Assembly (NCBI RefSeq): GCF_963674635.1
Contig: NZ_OY771475.1
Location: forward strand, 3,951,001 to 4,015,000
From: Breoghania sp.
GTDB lineage: Bacteria > Pseudomonadota > Alphaproteobacteria > Rhizobiales > Stappiaceae
Length of the DNA stretch: 64,000 nt
Direction: 5' to 3'
The notes under the pieces are model-generated. The model was not told the origin of the DNA. It saw only the letters and a list, made by a program, of their open reading frames with translations, and did not search any database. The number at the start of each line of letters is the position of its first letter. The stretch's first letter is position 1. The translations under genes were made by a program, and so were the position numbers. Positions 17,495 through 26,433 of this stretch are shown here, piece after piece.

Positions 17495-18016
17495 ATGAAC
17501 TCAACGATTCGCATTCTTGGCATTGACCCCGGTCTCAGGAACACCGGCTGGGGGGTGATCGACGTGGTCGGCACGAATTTGAAATTCGTGGCCTCGGGAA
17601 CCGTGCGCTCGACCCAGGCCCGGCCTTTGGCAGAACGACTGGTGGAACTCCATGACGGCTTGCAGGCGGTGATGAAAGACCATCGCCCCGATGAGGCGGC
17701 GGTGGAACAGACCTTCGTCAACAAGGATGCGGGCGCGACGCTGAAGCTCGGTCAGGCGCGCGGCATCGCGCTGCTGGTACCGGGGCTTCTGGGGCTGCCG
17801 ATCGGCGAGTACCTGCCCAACCTCGTCAAGAAGACGGTGGTGGGCGCAGGCCACGGCGACAAGAAACAGATCCGCATGATGGTGAAGGTGTTGATGCCGA
17901 AAGCGGTGTTCAATTCCGACGATGCGGCGGATGCGCTGGCAATCGCCGTCTGCCATGCGCATCATCGCGGGGCGGCGGCAGCCGCTGCGAAGGTGGCGGC
18001 CAGAATCGGCCAGTGA
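17495..18016 (+). CDS. ruvC: Holliday junction resolvase RuvC
   Basis: 173 residues from the ATG at 17495 (MNSTIRILGIDPGLRNTGWG). The four acidic catalytic residues are recognisable: Asp in GIDPGLRNTG, Glu in DEAAVEQTFVN, and the Asp pair in SDDAADALAIAVCHAHH. It cleaves Holliday junctions made by RuvAB branch migration. First gene of the ruvC-ruvA-ruvB group. Confidence 0.97.
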   Translation: MNSTIRILGIDPGLRNTGWGVIDVVGTNLKFVASGTVRSTQARPLAERLVELHDGLQAVMKDHRPDEAAVEQTFVNKDAGATLKLGQARGIALLVPGLLGLPIGEYLPNLVKKTVVGAGHGDKKQIRMMVKVLMPKAVFNSDDAADALAIAVCHAHHRGAAAAAAKVAARIGQ

Positions 18017-18070
18017 TCGGGCAACCGAGGCCGCATCGGTCAAGGACCGGGCAAGAGAGGGAATGACAGC

Positions 18071-18688
18071 GTGATCGGCAAGCTGAAGGGCGTGATCGAT
18101 TCCTATGGCGACGATTTCGTCATCCTCGACGTTCACGGCGTCGGCTATCATGTGCAGTGCCCCTCGCGGGTCCTGCAAGGCCTGCCTTCCCCCGGCGAGG
18201 CGGCGACGCTGTCCATCGAAACCTTCGTGCGCGAGGACCAGATCCGGCTTTTCGGGTTCGCCTCCGATCTGGAGCGCGAGTGGTTCCGCATGCTGATGAC
18301 GGTGCAGGGCGTGGGCGCGAAGGTGGCGCTGGGCGTGCTCGGCATAATGCGGCCCACGGAACTGGCCAATGCGATATCGCTTGGCGACAAGGCGTCGATC
18401 GCACGCGCGCCCGGTGTGGGCAAGCGCGTGGCGGAACGCATCGCGACGGAGCTGAAAGCCAAGGCGCCTGCCTTTGCCGATGTGGATGCCGGTGTCATTC
18501 AGGCCAATGCGGCGATCGAGGACAAGGCGGCCCCGCGGCCCGTGGCCGATGCGGTTTCGGCGCTGGTCAATCTGGGCTACGGCCAGCCGCAGGCGGCTGC
18601 GGCCGTTGCGGCTGCCCAGCGCGTGGCGGGCGAGGATGCGGAGGCCTCCAAGCTCATCCGTCTGGGGCTGAAGGAGCTTTCGCAGTGA
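18071..18688 (+). CDS. ruvA: Holliday junction branch migration protein RuvA
   Basis: 205 residues with a GTG start at 18071 (MIGKLKGVIDSYGDDFVILD). N-terminal OB fold, two helix-hairpin-helix motifs (MTVQGVGAKVALGVLG and RAPGVGKRVAERIATELK) and the C-terminal RuvB-contacting domain (VSALVNLGYGQPQAAAAV). It binds the four-way junction as a tetramer and loads RuvB. It is 54 bp after ruvC. Confidence 0.97.
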   Translation: MIGKLKGVIDSYGDDFVILDVHGVGYHVQCPSRVLQGLPSPGEAATLSIETFVREDQIRLFGFASDLEREWFRMLMTVQGVGAKVALGVLGIMRPTELANAISLGDKASIARAPGVGKRVAERIATELKAKAPAFADVDAGVIQANAAIEDKAAPRPVADAVSALVNLGYGQPQAAAAVAAAQRVAGEDAEASKLIRLGLKELSQ

Positions 18689-18721
18689 GCGGGCGGCGTG
18701 AACGCGTCGGGGCGTCTTTGC

Positions 18722-18873
18722 GGGGCCCATCCTTCGAGACGGCGCTGACGCGCCTCCTCAGGATGACGTTGGGGGTGTGGCAGATTTTGCAGGCTCGCAA
18801 TTCTCATATTCTCAACGCACACAACGTCATCCTGAGGAGCCGTCGCAGACGGCGTCTCGAAGGATGGGCCGCC
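18722..18873. repeat. dispersed intergenic inverted-repeat element, copy 1 (between ruvA and ruvB)
   Basis: Two arms of about 50 bp, 18722-18770 and 18822-18873, are inverted copies of each other. They share GGCCCATCCTTCGAGAC and CTCCTCAGGATGACGTT, flanking a variable inner palindrome. The same element recurs at 42892-43028 and as diverged single arms at 44291-44338 and 44788-44838. Transcribed, it would form one long hairpin between ruvA and ruvB. It resembles the small repeats common between genes in Rhizobiales. Confidence 0.85.
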
Positions 18874-18929
18874 ACCACCATCACTTCCCGCGCCCGTCCA
18901 CTTCCTTCCCATTCCGTCGAGGCCCGCTC

Positions 18930-19967
18930 ATGAGCGAAGACAGGATCGTCTCCCCGAACGAGCGCGGCGATGAGCCGGACAGTTCGATCCGTCCGTTGGC
19001 GCTCGATGAATTCGTCGGCCAGCAGCAGGCGCGCTCCAATCTTTCCGTTTTCATCGAGGCGGCCAAGGCGCGCTCCGAGGCGCTCGACCATGTTCTCTTT
19101 GTCGGGCCTCCGGGGCTTGGCAAGACGACGCTCGCCCAGATCATGGCGCGCGAACTTGGCGTGAATTTCCGTGCGACCTCCGGTCCGGTTATCGCCAAGG
19201 CGGGGGACCTCGCCGCGCTCTTGACCAATCTGGAAGAGCGCGACGTGCTCTTCATCGATGAAATTCACCGGCTCTCTCCGGCGGTGGAGGAAATTCTCTA
19301 CCCGGCGATGGAGGATTTCCAGCTCGACCTGATCATCGGCGAGGGGCCCGCGGCGCGTTCCGTCAAGATCGATCTGTCCAAGTTCACGCTCGTTGCCGCC
19401 ACCACCCGTCTGGGGTTGCTGACGACCCCCTTGCGCGACCGCTTCGGCATTCCGATCCGGCTCAATTTCTACACCGTGGAAGAGCTGGAACACATCGTGC
19501 GCCGCGGCGCGCGGGTCTTCGGCATCGGCATGACGGATGACGGGGCAAAGGAAATCGCGCGGCGATCGCGCGGCACTCCGCGTATCGCGGGGCGTCTTCT
19601 GCGCCGGGTGCGCGACTTCGCGGTGGTCGCAGGCATGGAGGCCGTCGATGCGGCCATTGCCGACAAGGCCCTGTCGCAACTGGAGGTGGACAAGGCCGGG
19701 CTCGATGCGCTCGACCGGCGTTATCTCACCATGATCGCGGAGCATTTCGGCGGCGGGCCGGTGGGCATCGAAACGATCGCGGCAGGCCTGTCGGAGCCGC
19801 GCGACGCCATCGAGGATATCGTCGAGCCCTATCTGATCCAGCAGGGCTTCATCCAGCGCACCCCGCGCGGGCGGCTGCTCATGCCCAAAAGCTTCGCCCA
19901 TCTGGGCCTTGCCGTGCCACAGGGGGCGACGGCGGCGCAGATGGGGCTCTTTTCGGAAGACAGCTAG
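18930..19967 (+). CDS. ruvB: Holliday junction branch migration ATPase RuvB
   Basis: 345 residues from the ATG at 18930 (MSEDRIVSPNERGDE). Walker A GPPGLGKTTLAQIMA, Walker B DVLFIDEIHRLSP, sensor 1 AATTRLGLLTTPLRDRFG and the C-terminal winged helix (YLIQQGFIQRTPRGR) are intact. It is an AAA+ motor that drives branch migration with RuvA. The reading frame is open upstream through the repeat element to 18777, but that part is repeat-derived and not part of the protein. Confidence 0.97.
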   Translation: MSEDRIVSPNERGDEPDSSIRPLALDEFVGQQQARSNLSVFIEAAKARSEALDHVLFVGPPGLGKTTLAQIMARELGVNFRATSGPVIAKAGDLAALLTNLEERDVLFIDEIHRLSPAVEEILYPAMEDFQLDLIIGEGPAARSVKIDLSKFTLVAATTRLGLLTTPLRDRFGIPIRLNFYTVEELEHIVRRGARVFGIGMTDDGAKEIARRSRGTPRIAGRLLRRVRDFAVVAGMEAVDAAIADKALSQLEVDKAGLDALDRRYLTMIAEHFGGGPVGIETIAAGLSEPRDAIEDIVEPYLIQQGFIQRTPRGRLLMPKSFAHLGLAVPQGATAAQMGLFSEDS

Positions 19968-20156
19968 GCGGGTTTCGTCTTTTTTCGAAAGTCGGGGGAG
20001 GCGCCGGCTTGGCAAGTCCCGCTCAAGGCGGGCGGGGCCTGGTGACCTCTCGCGGTGCAGACCGTGTGCCGGGCGGGCGACACATCAGGTTTTTGGGAAC
20101 CCGCTGCCGGTCGAAGGCGTTTTGAACGCACAACAGGATATTCGGAGAAGTCATCC

Positions 20157-20312
20157 ATGTTTATCGGTTCGGCCGAGATCGGCCCCATCGTCGCCCTTGC
20201 TGCGGGTGTTCTGATCCTCATCATGCCGCGACTGCTTGCCTATATCGTCGCGATCTACCTCATCATTACCGGTCTCATCGGTCTGGGCGTCGTCAGCAAC
20301 ATCTTCGGTTGA
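20157..20312 (+). CDS. DUF3096 family small membrane protein
   Basis: 51 residues from the ATG at 20157 (MFIGSAEIGPIVALAAGVLI). It is almost wholly hydrophobic, with two membrane helices around a short PRLL turn (about residues 9-24 and 27-48). This matches the short DUF3096 proteins of proteobacteria as I recall them. GGAGAAG lies about eight bases before the start. Function unknown. It sits alone between ruvB and the TetR gene. Confidence 0.75.
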   Translation: MFIGSAEIGPIVALAAGVLILIMPRLLAYIVAIYLIITGLIGLGVVSNIFG

Positions 20313-20377
20313 CGCGGGTCCGTCGCGCCGGCCCTTTCGCATCAAAAAACGGTCCGGTTCCTGACCGGGGTTGAATA

Positions 20378-20395
20378 TCGGACTGAACGGTCCAT
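20378..20395. promoter_or_regulatory. probable TetR operator at the regulator's own promoter
   Basis: GGACTGAACGGTCC plus AT matches 13 of 18 positions of the perfect palindrome at 21104-21121, including the full right half GGTCCAT. It lies 12 bp before the regulator's start, fitting autorepression. Confidence 0.6.
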
Positions 20396-20406
20396 ATTTG
20401 TCCCCC

Positions 20407-21057
20407 ATGGAAACGAACACGCCTCTTCCCTCTGACGTTCACGGTGTCACGACCCGCTCCGCCGGGCCGGGGCGGCCGCGCGAGTTCGACGAGGGCGAGG
20501 TTCTGACCGCGGCGCTGGATCTCTTCTGGGAAAACGGGTTTGAGGCCACGTCCGTCGATGCGTTGACGGCGGCCATGGGCCTGTCGCGCTCCAGCTTCTA
20601 TGCCGCCTTCGGCTCCAAGCAGGGCGTTCTGCTGGCGGCGCTGAGATATTATTCCGACGCCTCCTACAGCGGTCTGGCGGATCTTGTTGCAGCACAATGT
20701 GCTGCGACAGGCTGCGGTGAGCGCGGTGGTGATGCGGACGGAAAAGAAGGTGCGCTTGCGCTGGTCAACGCCCTGTCCCGCCCGGACCGCGGGCCGCGTG
20801 GCTGTCTGTTCGTCAATGTGGTCACCGAACGGGGACCCCATGATCGCGAGGTTGCCGAACTCGGGCGACGCCATTTCGCCCGTATCGAAGCCCTTTTCGC
20901 ACGTTGTCTCGATGCCGATCATCCCGAACTGGTGCGCGACCGTGCCCGTGCGCTCATGGCGTTGGCTTTCGGCGCAATCGTGCTGCGCAAGTCCGGCCTT
21001 CCGGCCGCCGACATGGAACGCATTCTCGATCAGGCCAACGATCTGATCGGACCCTGA
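20407..21057 (+). CDS. TetR/AcrR family repressor (NemR-like)
   Basis: 216 residues from the ATG at 20407. N-terminal helix-turn-helix GRPREFDEGEVLTAALDLF ... TSVDALTAAMGLSRSSFYAAFGSKQGVL, followed by an all-helical ligand domain with the GCLFVNVVTERGPHDREV segment seen in NemR/AcuR-like TetR proteins (C-terminal domain of the TetR_C_16 kind). Conserved Cys in CGERGG and RGCLF could sense electrophiles, as the single Cys of NemR does (inference). It lies upstream of an Old Yellow Enzyme gene that carries a matching palindrome. Confidence 0.88.
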   Translation: METNTPLPSDVHGVTTRSAGPGRPREFDEGEVLTAALDLFWENGFEATSVDALTAAMGLSRSSFYAAFGSKQGVLLAALRYYSDASYSGLADLVAAQCAATGCGERGGDADGKEGALALVNALSRPDRGPRGCLFVNVVTERGPHDREVAELGRRHFARIEALFARCLDADHPELVRDRARALMALAFGAIVLRKSGLPAADMERILDQANDLIGP

Positions 21058-21103
21058 TCCCATGACCATGAAACCCTCTTTCCATCCACTCTTGCGCTCA
21101 ATA

Positions 21104-21121
21104 ATGGACCGATTGGTCCAT
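21104..21121. promoter_or_regulatory. palindromic operator upstream of the ene-reductase gene
   Basis: ATGGACCGATTGGTCCAT: two perfect seven-base arms around GATT, 70 bp before the ene-reductase start. A related site overlaps the TetR promoter (20378-20395). Likely the binding site of the adjacent TetR repressor. Confidence 0.7.
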
Positions 21122-21190
21122 AAATAACCTCATCCAGCGGACGCCGCTTCCCAAGCTGTCCCGCCCCTTATCTGACAGGAGCAATCCCGC

Positions 21191-22285
21191 ATGACCGATA
21201 AGCTGTTTACTCCCCTCAAGGTCGGCGATGTCGACGTCGCCAATCGCGTGGCCATGGCCCCGCTGACCCGCAATCGCGCGCTGCCGGATGGGGATGTGCC
21301 CCATGCCTTGAACGCCGAATACTATGCCCAGCGCGCGGGCGCGGGTCTGATCATTTCGGAAGGAACGCAGATCAGCCCCACCGCCAAGGGCTATGCCTGG
21401 ACGCCGGGCATCTATTCCGATGCTCAGGTCGCCGGCTGGAAGCTTGTGACCGATGCGGTCCACGCCAAGGGCGGCAAGATCTTCGCCCAGATCTGGCATG
21501 TGGGTCGTGTCTCGCACACCTCGTTGCAGCCGGGCGGCCAGGCTCCTGTCGCGCCGTCGGCCATCACGGCGGAAACACGCACCTATGACGGCAAGGGCTT
21601 CGTGGCGACGTCGCAGCCGCGCGCGCTGGAGATTTCCGAGATCGCAGGCATTCTCGACGACTATCGCAAGGCGGCCGCCAATGCGGAGCGCGCCGGGTTC
21701 GATGGGGTGGAGATCCACGCCGCGAATGGCTACCTGATCGACCAGTTCCTGCGCGACGGCTCCAACACCCGCGATGACGCCTATGGCGGCTCCATCGAAA
21801 ACCGCGCGCGGTTTCTCGAAGAGGTGGTGGACGCGGTGACCGGGGTTCTCGGTGGCGGTCGCGTCGGCATTCGTCTCAGCCCGTTTGCAAACGCCAACGG
21901 CATCACCGACAGCAACCCGCAGCCGCTTTTCGAACATGTGGTTGATCGGCTGAACCGCTTCAATCTTGCCTATCTGCACATGGTGGAAGGGCAGACCGGC
22001 GGGCCGCGCGAGTTGAAGGAGGGCGAGAGCATCGAGGCGCTGCGCAAGCGGTTCGACGGCGTCTATATCGCCAATAACAACTATACGCGGGAAATGGCCA
22101 TCGAGGCGGTGGAAAGCGGCAAGGCAGACATGGTGGCCTTCGGGCGCGCGTTCATCGCCAACCCGGATCTGGTGGAGCGCCTTGCGAAAGACGCTCCCCT
22201 CAACGAGGTCGACCGCGACACGCTCTATGGCGGTGGGGAAGCCGGCTATACGGACTACCCGTTCCTGGAAGAGGTCAAAGCCTGA
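21191..22285 (+). CDS. nemA: Old Yellow Enzyme family alkene reductase (NemA-like)
   Basis: 364 residues, the usual length. FMN-binding barrel with VANRVAMAPLTRNRA at the N-terminus, the substrate-binding IWHVGRVSHTSLQPGG, FDGVEIHAANGYLIDQFLRD (HxxN motif), SPFANANG and MVAFGRAFIANPDLVERL. It reduces activated C=C bonds (N-ethylmaleimide, enones, nitrate esters) with NADPH. An operator palindrome upstream points to electrophile-inducible control by the neighbouring TetR protein, as for E. coli nemR-nemA. An intrinsic terminator follows. Confidence 0.93.
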   Translation: MTDKLFTPLKVGDVDVANRVAMAPLTRNRALPDGDVPHALNAEYYAQRAGAGLIISEGTQISPTAKGYAWTPGIYSDAQVAGWKLVTDAVHAKGGKIFAQIWHVGRVSHTSLQPGGQAPVAPSAITAETRTYDGKGFVATSQPRALEISEIAGILDDYRKAAANAERAGFDGVEIHAANGYLIDQFLRDGSNTRDDAYGGSIENRARFLEEVVDAVTGVLGGGRVGIRLSPFANANGITDSNPQPLFEHVVDRLNRFNLAYLHMVEGQTGGPRELKEGESIEALRKRFDGVYIANNNYTREMAIEAVESGKADMVAFGRAFIANPDLVERLAKDAPLNEVDRDTLYGGGEAGYTDYPFLEEVKA

Positions 22286-22316
22286 GGGCCAACGCCTCTC
22301 AGCATCTGACTCTTGG

Positions 22317-22349
22317 AAACCCCGGATGGTTCAATCATCCGGGGTTTTT
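22317..22349 (+). terminator. intrinsic terminator after the alkene reductase gene
   Basis: AAACCCCGGATG / CATCCGGGGTTTTT hairpin with a following T-run, about 30 bp after the stop. Confidence 0.9.
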
Positions 22350-22511
22350 GTCTGTAAAGACGTCATGGGGTGGTGGATTCATAATTCTTATTCATATCAA
22401 CGATGTGTCTTGAAAATACACGTTTCAAACGAGAATATTGCCCATTCTGGTTTAATGAAATTTTTCCAAAGCGCGGGCTAGTCTCCCCCGATGAGTAGGG
22501 GAGGAAGCTTG

Positions 22512-24626
22512 ATGCTTCGCAATAGTCTGTCGACGAAGATTTCTGTCATTTTTATCGGATGTGCCTTTGCGTTATGCGTTGCGCTGGTGATTACGGCGGC
22601 CCAATTGGCGGGCAGTGTCGCCAACGAGCAGGCCGACAAGGCCCTGTTGAGCGCCACCGTGGGCAAGCGCAAGGCGGTGGAAATGGGCCTTCAGCAGGTC
22701 CGCGACAGCGTCGGTTTCTTCACCACATTGCCCACCGCCAAGGACAGCATCATGAAGATGCGGGCGGGCTGGAAGAACCTGAAGGAAAATCAGACCGCGC
22801 AGCTGCGCAAGATCTATGTCGACGACAACCCCAACGCGGCCGGCGCACGTCACCTGATGAAGGAGACGGACGAAAAGAACTACTACACCAATTCCCATGC
22901 CCTGGTGCATCAGGAGGCGGAGGATCTGATCGGGCAGCATCTCTTCCGGGATCTCGCGCTCGCCGATCCGGACGGCAATATCGTCTACACCTATCGCAAG
23001 GACGAGGATTTCGGGCGGGCCTTCGACGATCCGGCCATGTCGGGAATGGCCATTCAGGCGGCCATGACGCCGCTGATGGAAGCTGCGAAGGCTGGAACCC
23101 TGAAAGCCTCCGACCTGTTCTTTTCCGGTTTCGACGTGAACGAAGCGGGCAATGTCTCCGCTGTCCTGGCCACGCCGATCTTCTATCTCGACAAGTTCTT
23201 CGGTGCTGTCGCCTTCTCCATCGACATGGAACGCTTTTCCGCGCTTCTCAATGACAAGACGGGCATAGGCGAGAGCGAGCGCAGCATGCTCGCAACGCCG
23301 GATGGCAAGCTGATCCAGTTCGCGAAAGAGGGCGGGACGCGCGCGCAGATGAAACTCTCCGATGTGCGCATCTCCGACAACGAGCTGCATATCGACAGCG
23401 CGGACTGGCGCTTCAAGGCGTCCACGGCGACCTTTCTCGGTCAGGAATTTACCGTCATCGAGGCGGTGGAACAGGCGGAACTGTCCGCGGCTGCGTCACG
23501 TATCACCAATGGCGTGACAATTGCCGGGATCATCTGCCTGATCCCCTTCGCCGGGCTCATCTGGTGGCTGACCAAGCGGATGTTTGCGCCGCTCGTGCGT
23601 CTTTCCTCCCTGTCGCGCCGCATTGCGGAAGGCGAGCTGGATACCGAGGTCGGCGGGGTCCAGCGGGCCGACGAGATCGGCGAAATGGCGCGCTCGGTTG
23701 ATATTTTCCGCAATAACTCGCTGGAGCGCGAACGGTTGAGCCGGGAGAGCGCGGCGGGCGAAATCGAGCGCAAGAAGCGGGCGGAGGCGATTGACGCGCT
23801 GATTTCCGGCTTCCGGGCGGAGGTGACGGAGGTCTTGTCCAACATGGGCGAGGTGCTGGACGGCGTCGCAAGGACCGCGACCGATCTTGCGCAAAGTTCC
23901 TCGAATGTGGCGGCGCAGGGGGCGGACGCGGAACAGGAAGCGGAACGCGCTTCGGGAAATGTGGAGGCGGTTGCGGCTGCCACCGAAGAGCTCAACGCCT
24001 CGATTGCCGAGATCGAACGTCAGGTCGCCACCACCGCCGATGTGGTTCTCAAGACCACGCGGACCACGGCGTCGTCCAATGAGAAGGTCGCCGGTCTTGC
24101 CCGTTCTGTGGATCGGATCGGCGAAGTCGTCGGGCTCATTCAGGCGATTGCGGAACAGACCAATCTCCTCGCCCTGAACGCGACCATCGAGGCGGCGCGC
24201 GCAGGCGAAGCGGGGCGCGGTTTTGCCATCGTGGCCTCCGAGGTCAAGGACCTGGCCGGTCAGACGGCCAAGGCGACGGAGGAAATTTCTGGCCAAATCG
24301 CGGAAATCCAGGCCTCCACGACGGAAGCCGTGACCGAGATCGGGGTGGTGACGGAGAGCATCGCGGAGGTGAACGGCTACACGGAAGCCATTGCGTCGGC
24401 GGTGCGCGAGCAGGGCAGCGCGACCTCGGAAATCTCGCACAACGTTTCGCAGGCGGCCAATGGCACGCGGATCGTCAACGAGTCCGTCTCTGTCCTGTCC
24501 GCCCGAATGGGCGAGAGCGCGGGGGCCATGGACGAGCTGAAGGCGACGACCAGCGTGCTGATGGAGCGGGCGGAACAGTTGCGCGCCTCCATCGACCACT
24601 TCCTGAGCGACGTGGCAGCCGCCTGA
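22512..24626 (+). CDS. methyl-accepting chemotaxis protein
   Basis: 704 residues from the ATG at 22512, which has GGGGAGGA about seven bases upstream; an ATG at 22491 is in frame but lacks a ribosome-binding site. Membrane helix 1 near residues 8-30, a large periplasmic Cache-type sensor (about 35-325), helix 2 near 335-357, a HAMP domain (APLVRLSSLSRRIAEGELDTE) and a long cytoplasmic signalling helix pair. The hairpin tip QTNLLALNATIEAARAGEAG contacts CheA/CheW. No CheR-binding pentapeptide at the C-terminus. Ligand unknown. Upstream DNA is AT-rich and includes the inverted repeat TTGAAA-N7-TTTCAA (22410-22428). Confidence 0.93.
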   Translation: MLRNSLSTKISVIFIGCAFALCVALVITAAQLAGSVANEQADKALLSATVGKRKAVEMGLQQVRDSVGFFTTLPTAKDSIMKMRAGWKNLKENQTAQLRKIYVDDNPNAAGARHLMKETDEKNYYTNSHALVHQEAEDLIGQHLFRDLALADPDGNIVYTYRKDEDFGRAFDDPAMSGMAIQAAMTPLMEAAKAGTLKASDLFFSGFDVNEAGNVSAVLATPIFYLDKFFGAVAFSIDMERFSALLNDKTGIGESERSMLATPDGKLIQFAKEGGTRAQMKLSDVRISDNELHIDSADWRFKASTATFLGQEFTVIEAVEQAELSAAASRITNGVTIAGIICLIPFAGLIWWLTKRMFAPLVRLSSLSRRIAEGELDTEVGGVQRADEIGEMARSVDIFRNNSLERERLSRESAAGEIERKKRAEAIDALISGFRAEVTEVLSNMGEVLDGVARTATDLAQSSSNVAAQGADAEQEAERASGNVEAVAAATEELNASIAEIERQVATTADVVLKTTRTTASSNEKVAGLARSVDRIGEVVGLIQAIAEQTNLLALNATIEAARAGEAGRGFAIVASEVKDLAGQTAKATEEISGQIAEIQASTTEAVTEIGVVTESIAEVNGYTEAIASAVREQGSATSEISHNVSQAANGTRIVNESVSVLSARMGESAGAMDELKATTSVLMERAEQLRASIDHFLSDVAAA

Positions 24627-24662
24627 GGCGGCAGCGCGCGTCGCTCATGGTTTGTCACCCGC

Positions 24663-25595
24663 TTACAGGGAGAGGGACTCGATCTGCGCCTTGAGGATCG
24701 TCGCGCTTTGGCGAAGTGCTGCGTGCTCGGTTTCATCGAGCTGCGGCACCAGATCGGTGACCACGCCGCCGGCGCCCAGGACACGGGGGATGGACAAGGC
24801 CACGTCGCGTACGCCCTCGATCTCCTCCGTCACGCTTGAGACGGAAAAGACCACGTTCTGGTTTCGACCGATCACCTCCACAAGGCGGGCAAGCCCCGCG
24901 CCGATACCGTAATAGGTCGAGCCCTTGCCATTGATGATGGTGTAGGCGGCGTTGCGCACGCCGCTGTCGATTTCGGCGCGCACGGCCTCATCCAGCGACA
25001 CATTCACCTGGGCTGCGACCTGCGCGATCGGCAGCGCGCCCGCGCGTGCGCTCGACCAGGCCAGAACCTCGCTGTCGCCGTGTTCGCCCAGCACATAGGC
25101 GTGAATGGAATGGGGCGAGACGCCGAGATGTTGGCCCAGCAGCGAACGGAAGCGTGCGGAATCCAGAATGGTGCCTGAACCGATGACGCGGTTTGCGGGA
25201 AGTCCGCTGACGCGATGGGCGATCTGGGTGACCACATCGACCGGGTTCGAGGCGGCGATCAGGATGGCGTCGGGGGCCACCCGCAACACCTCTGTGACGA
25301 TGGAGCGGATGATCCCGGCATTGCGCGAGAGAAGCTCCAGCCGGGTTTCTCCCGGACGCTGGCTGGCCCCGGCTGCGAGAATGACGATGCGCGCGTCCTT
25401 CAGGTCGTCGAAAGAGCCGCTTGCGAGCCTGGTCGATGACGCGAAGGGGACGGCATGGGAAATATCCTGCGCCTGCGCCTTTGCCAGCGCCTCGTTCGCA
25501 TCGACCAGCGTGATCGAGCTTGCATGTCCCATGAGCGCGATCGCGAATGCGGCGGAGCTTCCAACCATGCCCGCCCCGACAATTCCCACCTTCAT
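24663..25595 (-). CDS. ldh: L-lactate dehydrogenase
   Basis: 310 residues. Rossmann motif VGIVGAGMVGSSAAFA, the substrate-specificity loop AGASQRPGETRLELL in which Gln (not the Arg of malate dehydrogenase) marks lactate specificity, the active-site arginine in GETR, SGTILDSARFR and the catalytic His in GEHGDSE. It interconverts pyruvate and L-lactate with NAD(H). Single-gene unit on the minus strand with no lactate permease or regulator nearby. Confidence 0.92.
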   Translation of the reverse strand: MKVGIVGAGMVGSSAAFAIALMGHASSITLVDANEALAKAQAQDISHAVPFASSTRLASGSFDDLKDARIVILAAGASQRPGETRLELLSRNAGIIRSIVTEVLRVAPDAILIAASNPVDVVTQIAHRVSGLPANRVIGSGTILDSARFRSLLGQHLGVSPHSIHAYVLGEHGDSEVLAWSSARAGALPIAQVAAQVNVSLDEAVRAEIDSGVRNAAYTIINGKGSTYYGIGAGLARLVEVIGRNQNVVFSVSSVTEEIEGVRDVALSIPRVLGAGGVVTDLVPQLDETEHAALRQSATILKAQIESLSL

Positions 25596-25962
25596 CGCCC
25601 GTCCGCCTTTTGTCCGGAACCGTTACAGGCTCCAAGAGACGCGTTTTGGACCGGTCTTGCAATGCGTGAGATTGACCGGGAGGCGCCTTGCCTGATCCAG
25701 GCCGACGTAAAACACGGGCGCCGGGTGCCCGCCTGTGGACGGCATTGGCGATAATTGACGGATCACAATGAGCCGGGGCAGGGGCGGGCGTAGCCATGGC
25801 AGCTTCGCGCCTCAGCGACGTCCCTTCTCGTGCGAAGGCCGTGTTCCCCTGAGCGATTTCAGCGCGGGAGCAGACGGTTCGACTTGCATCGGCTTCGTGC
25901 GAGGAACGCCGCGAGGCGCGTTTCGATTGTCGAAACGAGACGAAAGGGTGTAAGTCACCGGC
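25596..25962. other. 367 bp intergenic region between ldh and ybgC
   Basis: Divergent spacer holding the ldh promoter (minus) and that of the ybgC-tol unit (plus). No RNA gene or repeat recognised. A 61-codon frame at 25768-25953 lacks a ribosome-binding site and family character. Confidence 0.5.
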
Positions 25963-26433
25963 ATGTCTGATGCGAAGAAATCCTGGCCCGATCTGTCCGG
26001 CCGCCTCGATGCGGGGGCGCATGTGCTCGGCGTGCGCGTCTACTACGAAGACACCGACTTTTCCGGCATCGTCTATCACGCTTCCTATCTGCGCTTCATG
26101 GAGCGCGGGCGCTCCGATCTGTTGCGGCTTTGCGGCGTGCATCACAGCGCGCTGGATGCCGGGATTACCGGCGAACGGCTGGCCATCGTCGTGCGCCACA
26201 TGGATATCGACTATCTCAAGCCGGCCCATATCGATGACGTGCTGGAAATCCGCACCTTCTGCCAGCATGCGCGGGGCGCGAAGATCATTCTTGAACAGAC
26301 GGTGGAGCGCGCGGGCGAGGTGCTGATCCGGGCGCGTGTCACCGCCGCCGTGATCAACAGGGAAGGGCGCGCGCGCCGTATTCCGCCCGAGGTGGTGGAA
26401 AGGCTCGGCGTCGTGATCGCCAGCGCGGACTGA
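25963..26433 (+). CDS. ybgC: Tol-Pal-associated acyl-CoA thioesterase YbgC
   Basis: 156 residues, hot-dog fold. The active-site motif YYEDTDFSGIVYHASYLRFM holds the catalytic Asp and the conserved VYHA helix start. It hydrolyses short-chain or acyl-ACP/CoA thioesters linked to phospholipid metabolism. It begins the ybgC-tolQ-tolR-tolA-tolB-pal-cpoB order conserved across proteobacteria, 342 bp before tolQ. Confidence 0.93.
   Translation: MSDAKKSWPDLSGRLDAGAHVLGVRVYYEDTDFSGIVYHASYLRFMERGRSDLLRLCGVHHSALDAGITGERLAIVVRHMDIDYLKPAHIDDVLEIRTFCQHARGAKIILEQTVERAGEVLIRARVTAAVINREGRARRIPPEVVERLGVVIASAD

Noticed and set aside
18777..18929. N-terminal extension of ruvB through the repeat
   Set aside because: The frame is open only because of the repeat element. 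The family start and sequence similarity begin at the ATG at 18930.
25768..25953. 61-codon ORF in the ldh-ybgC spacer
   Set aside because: No ribosome-binding site, Arg/Gly-rich composition, no recognisable family.
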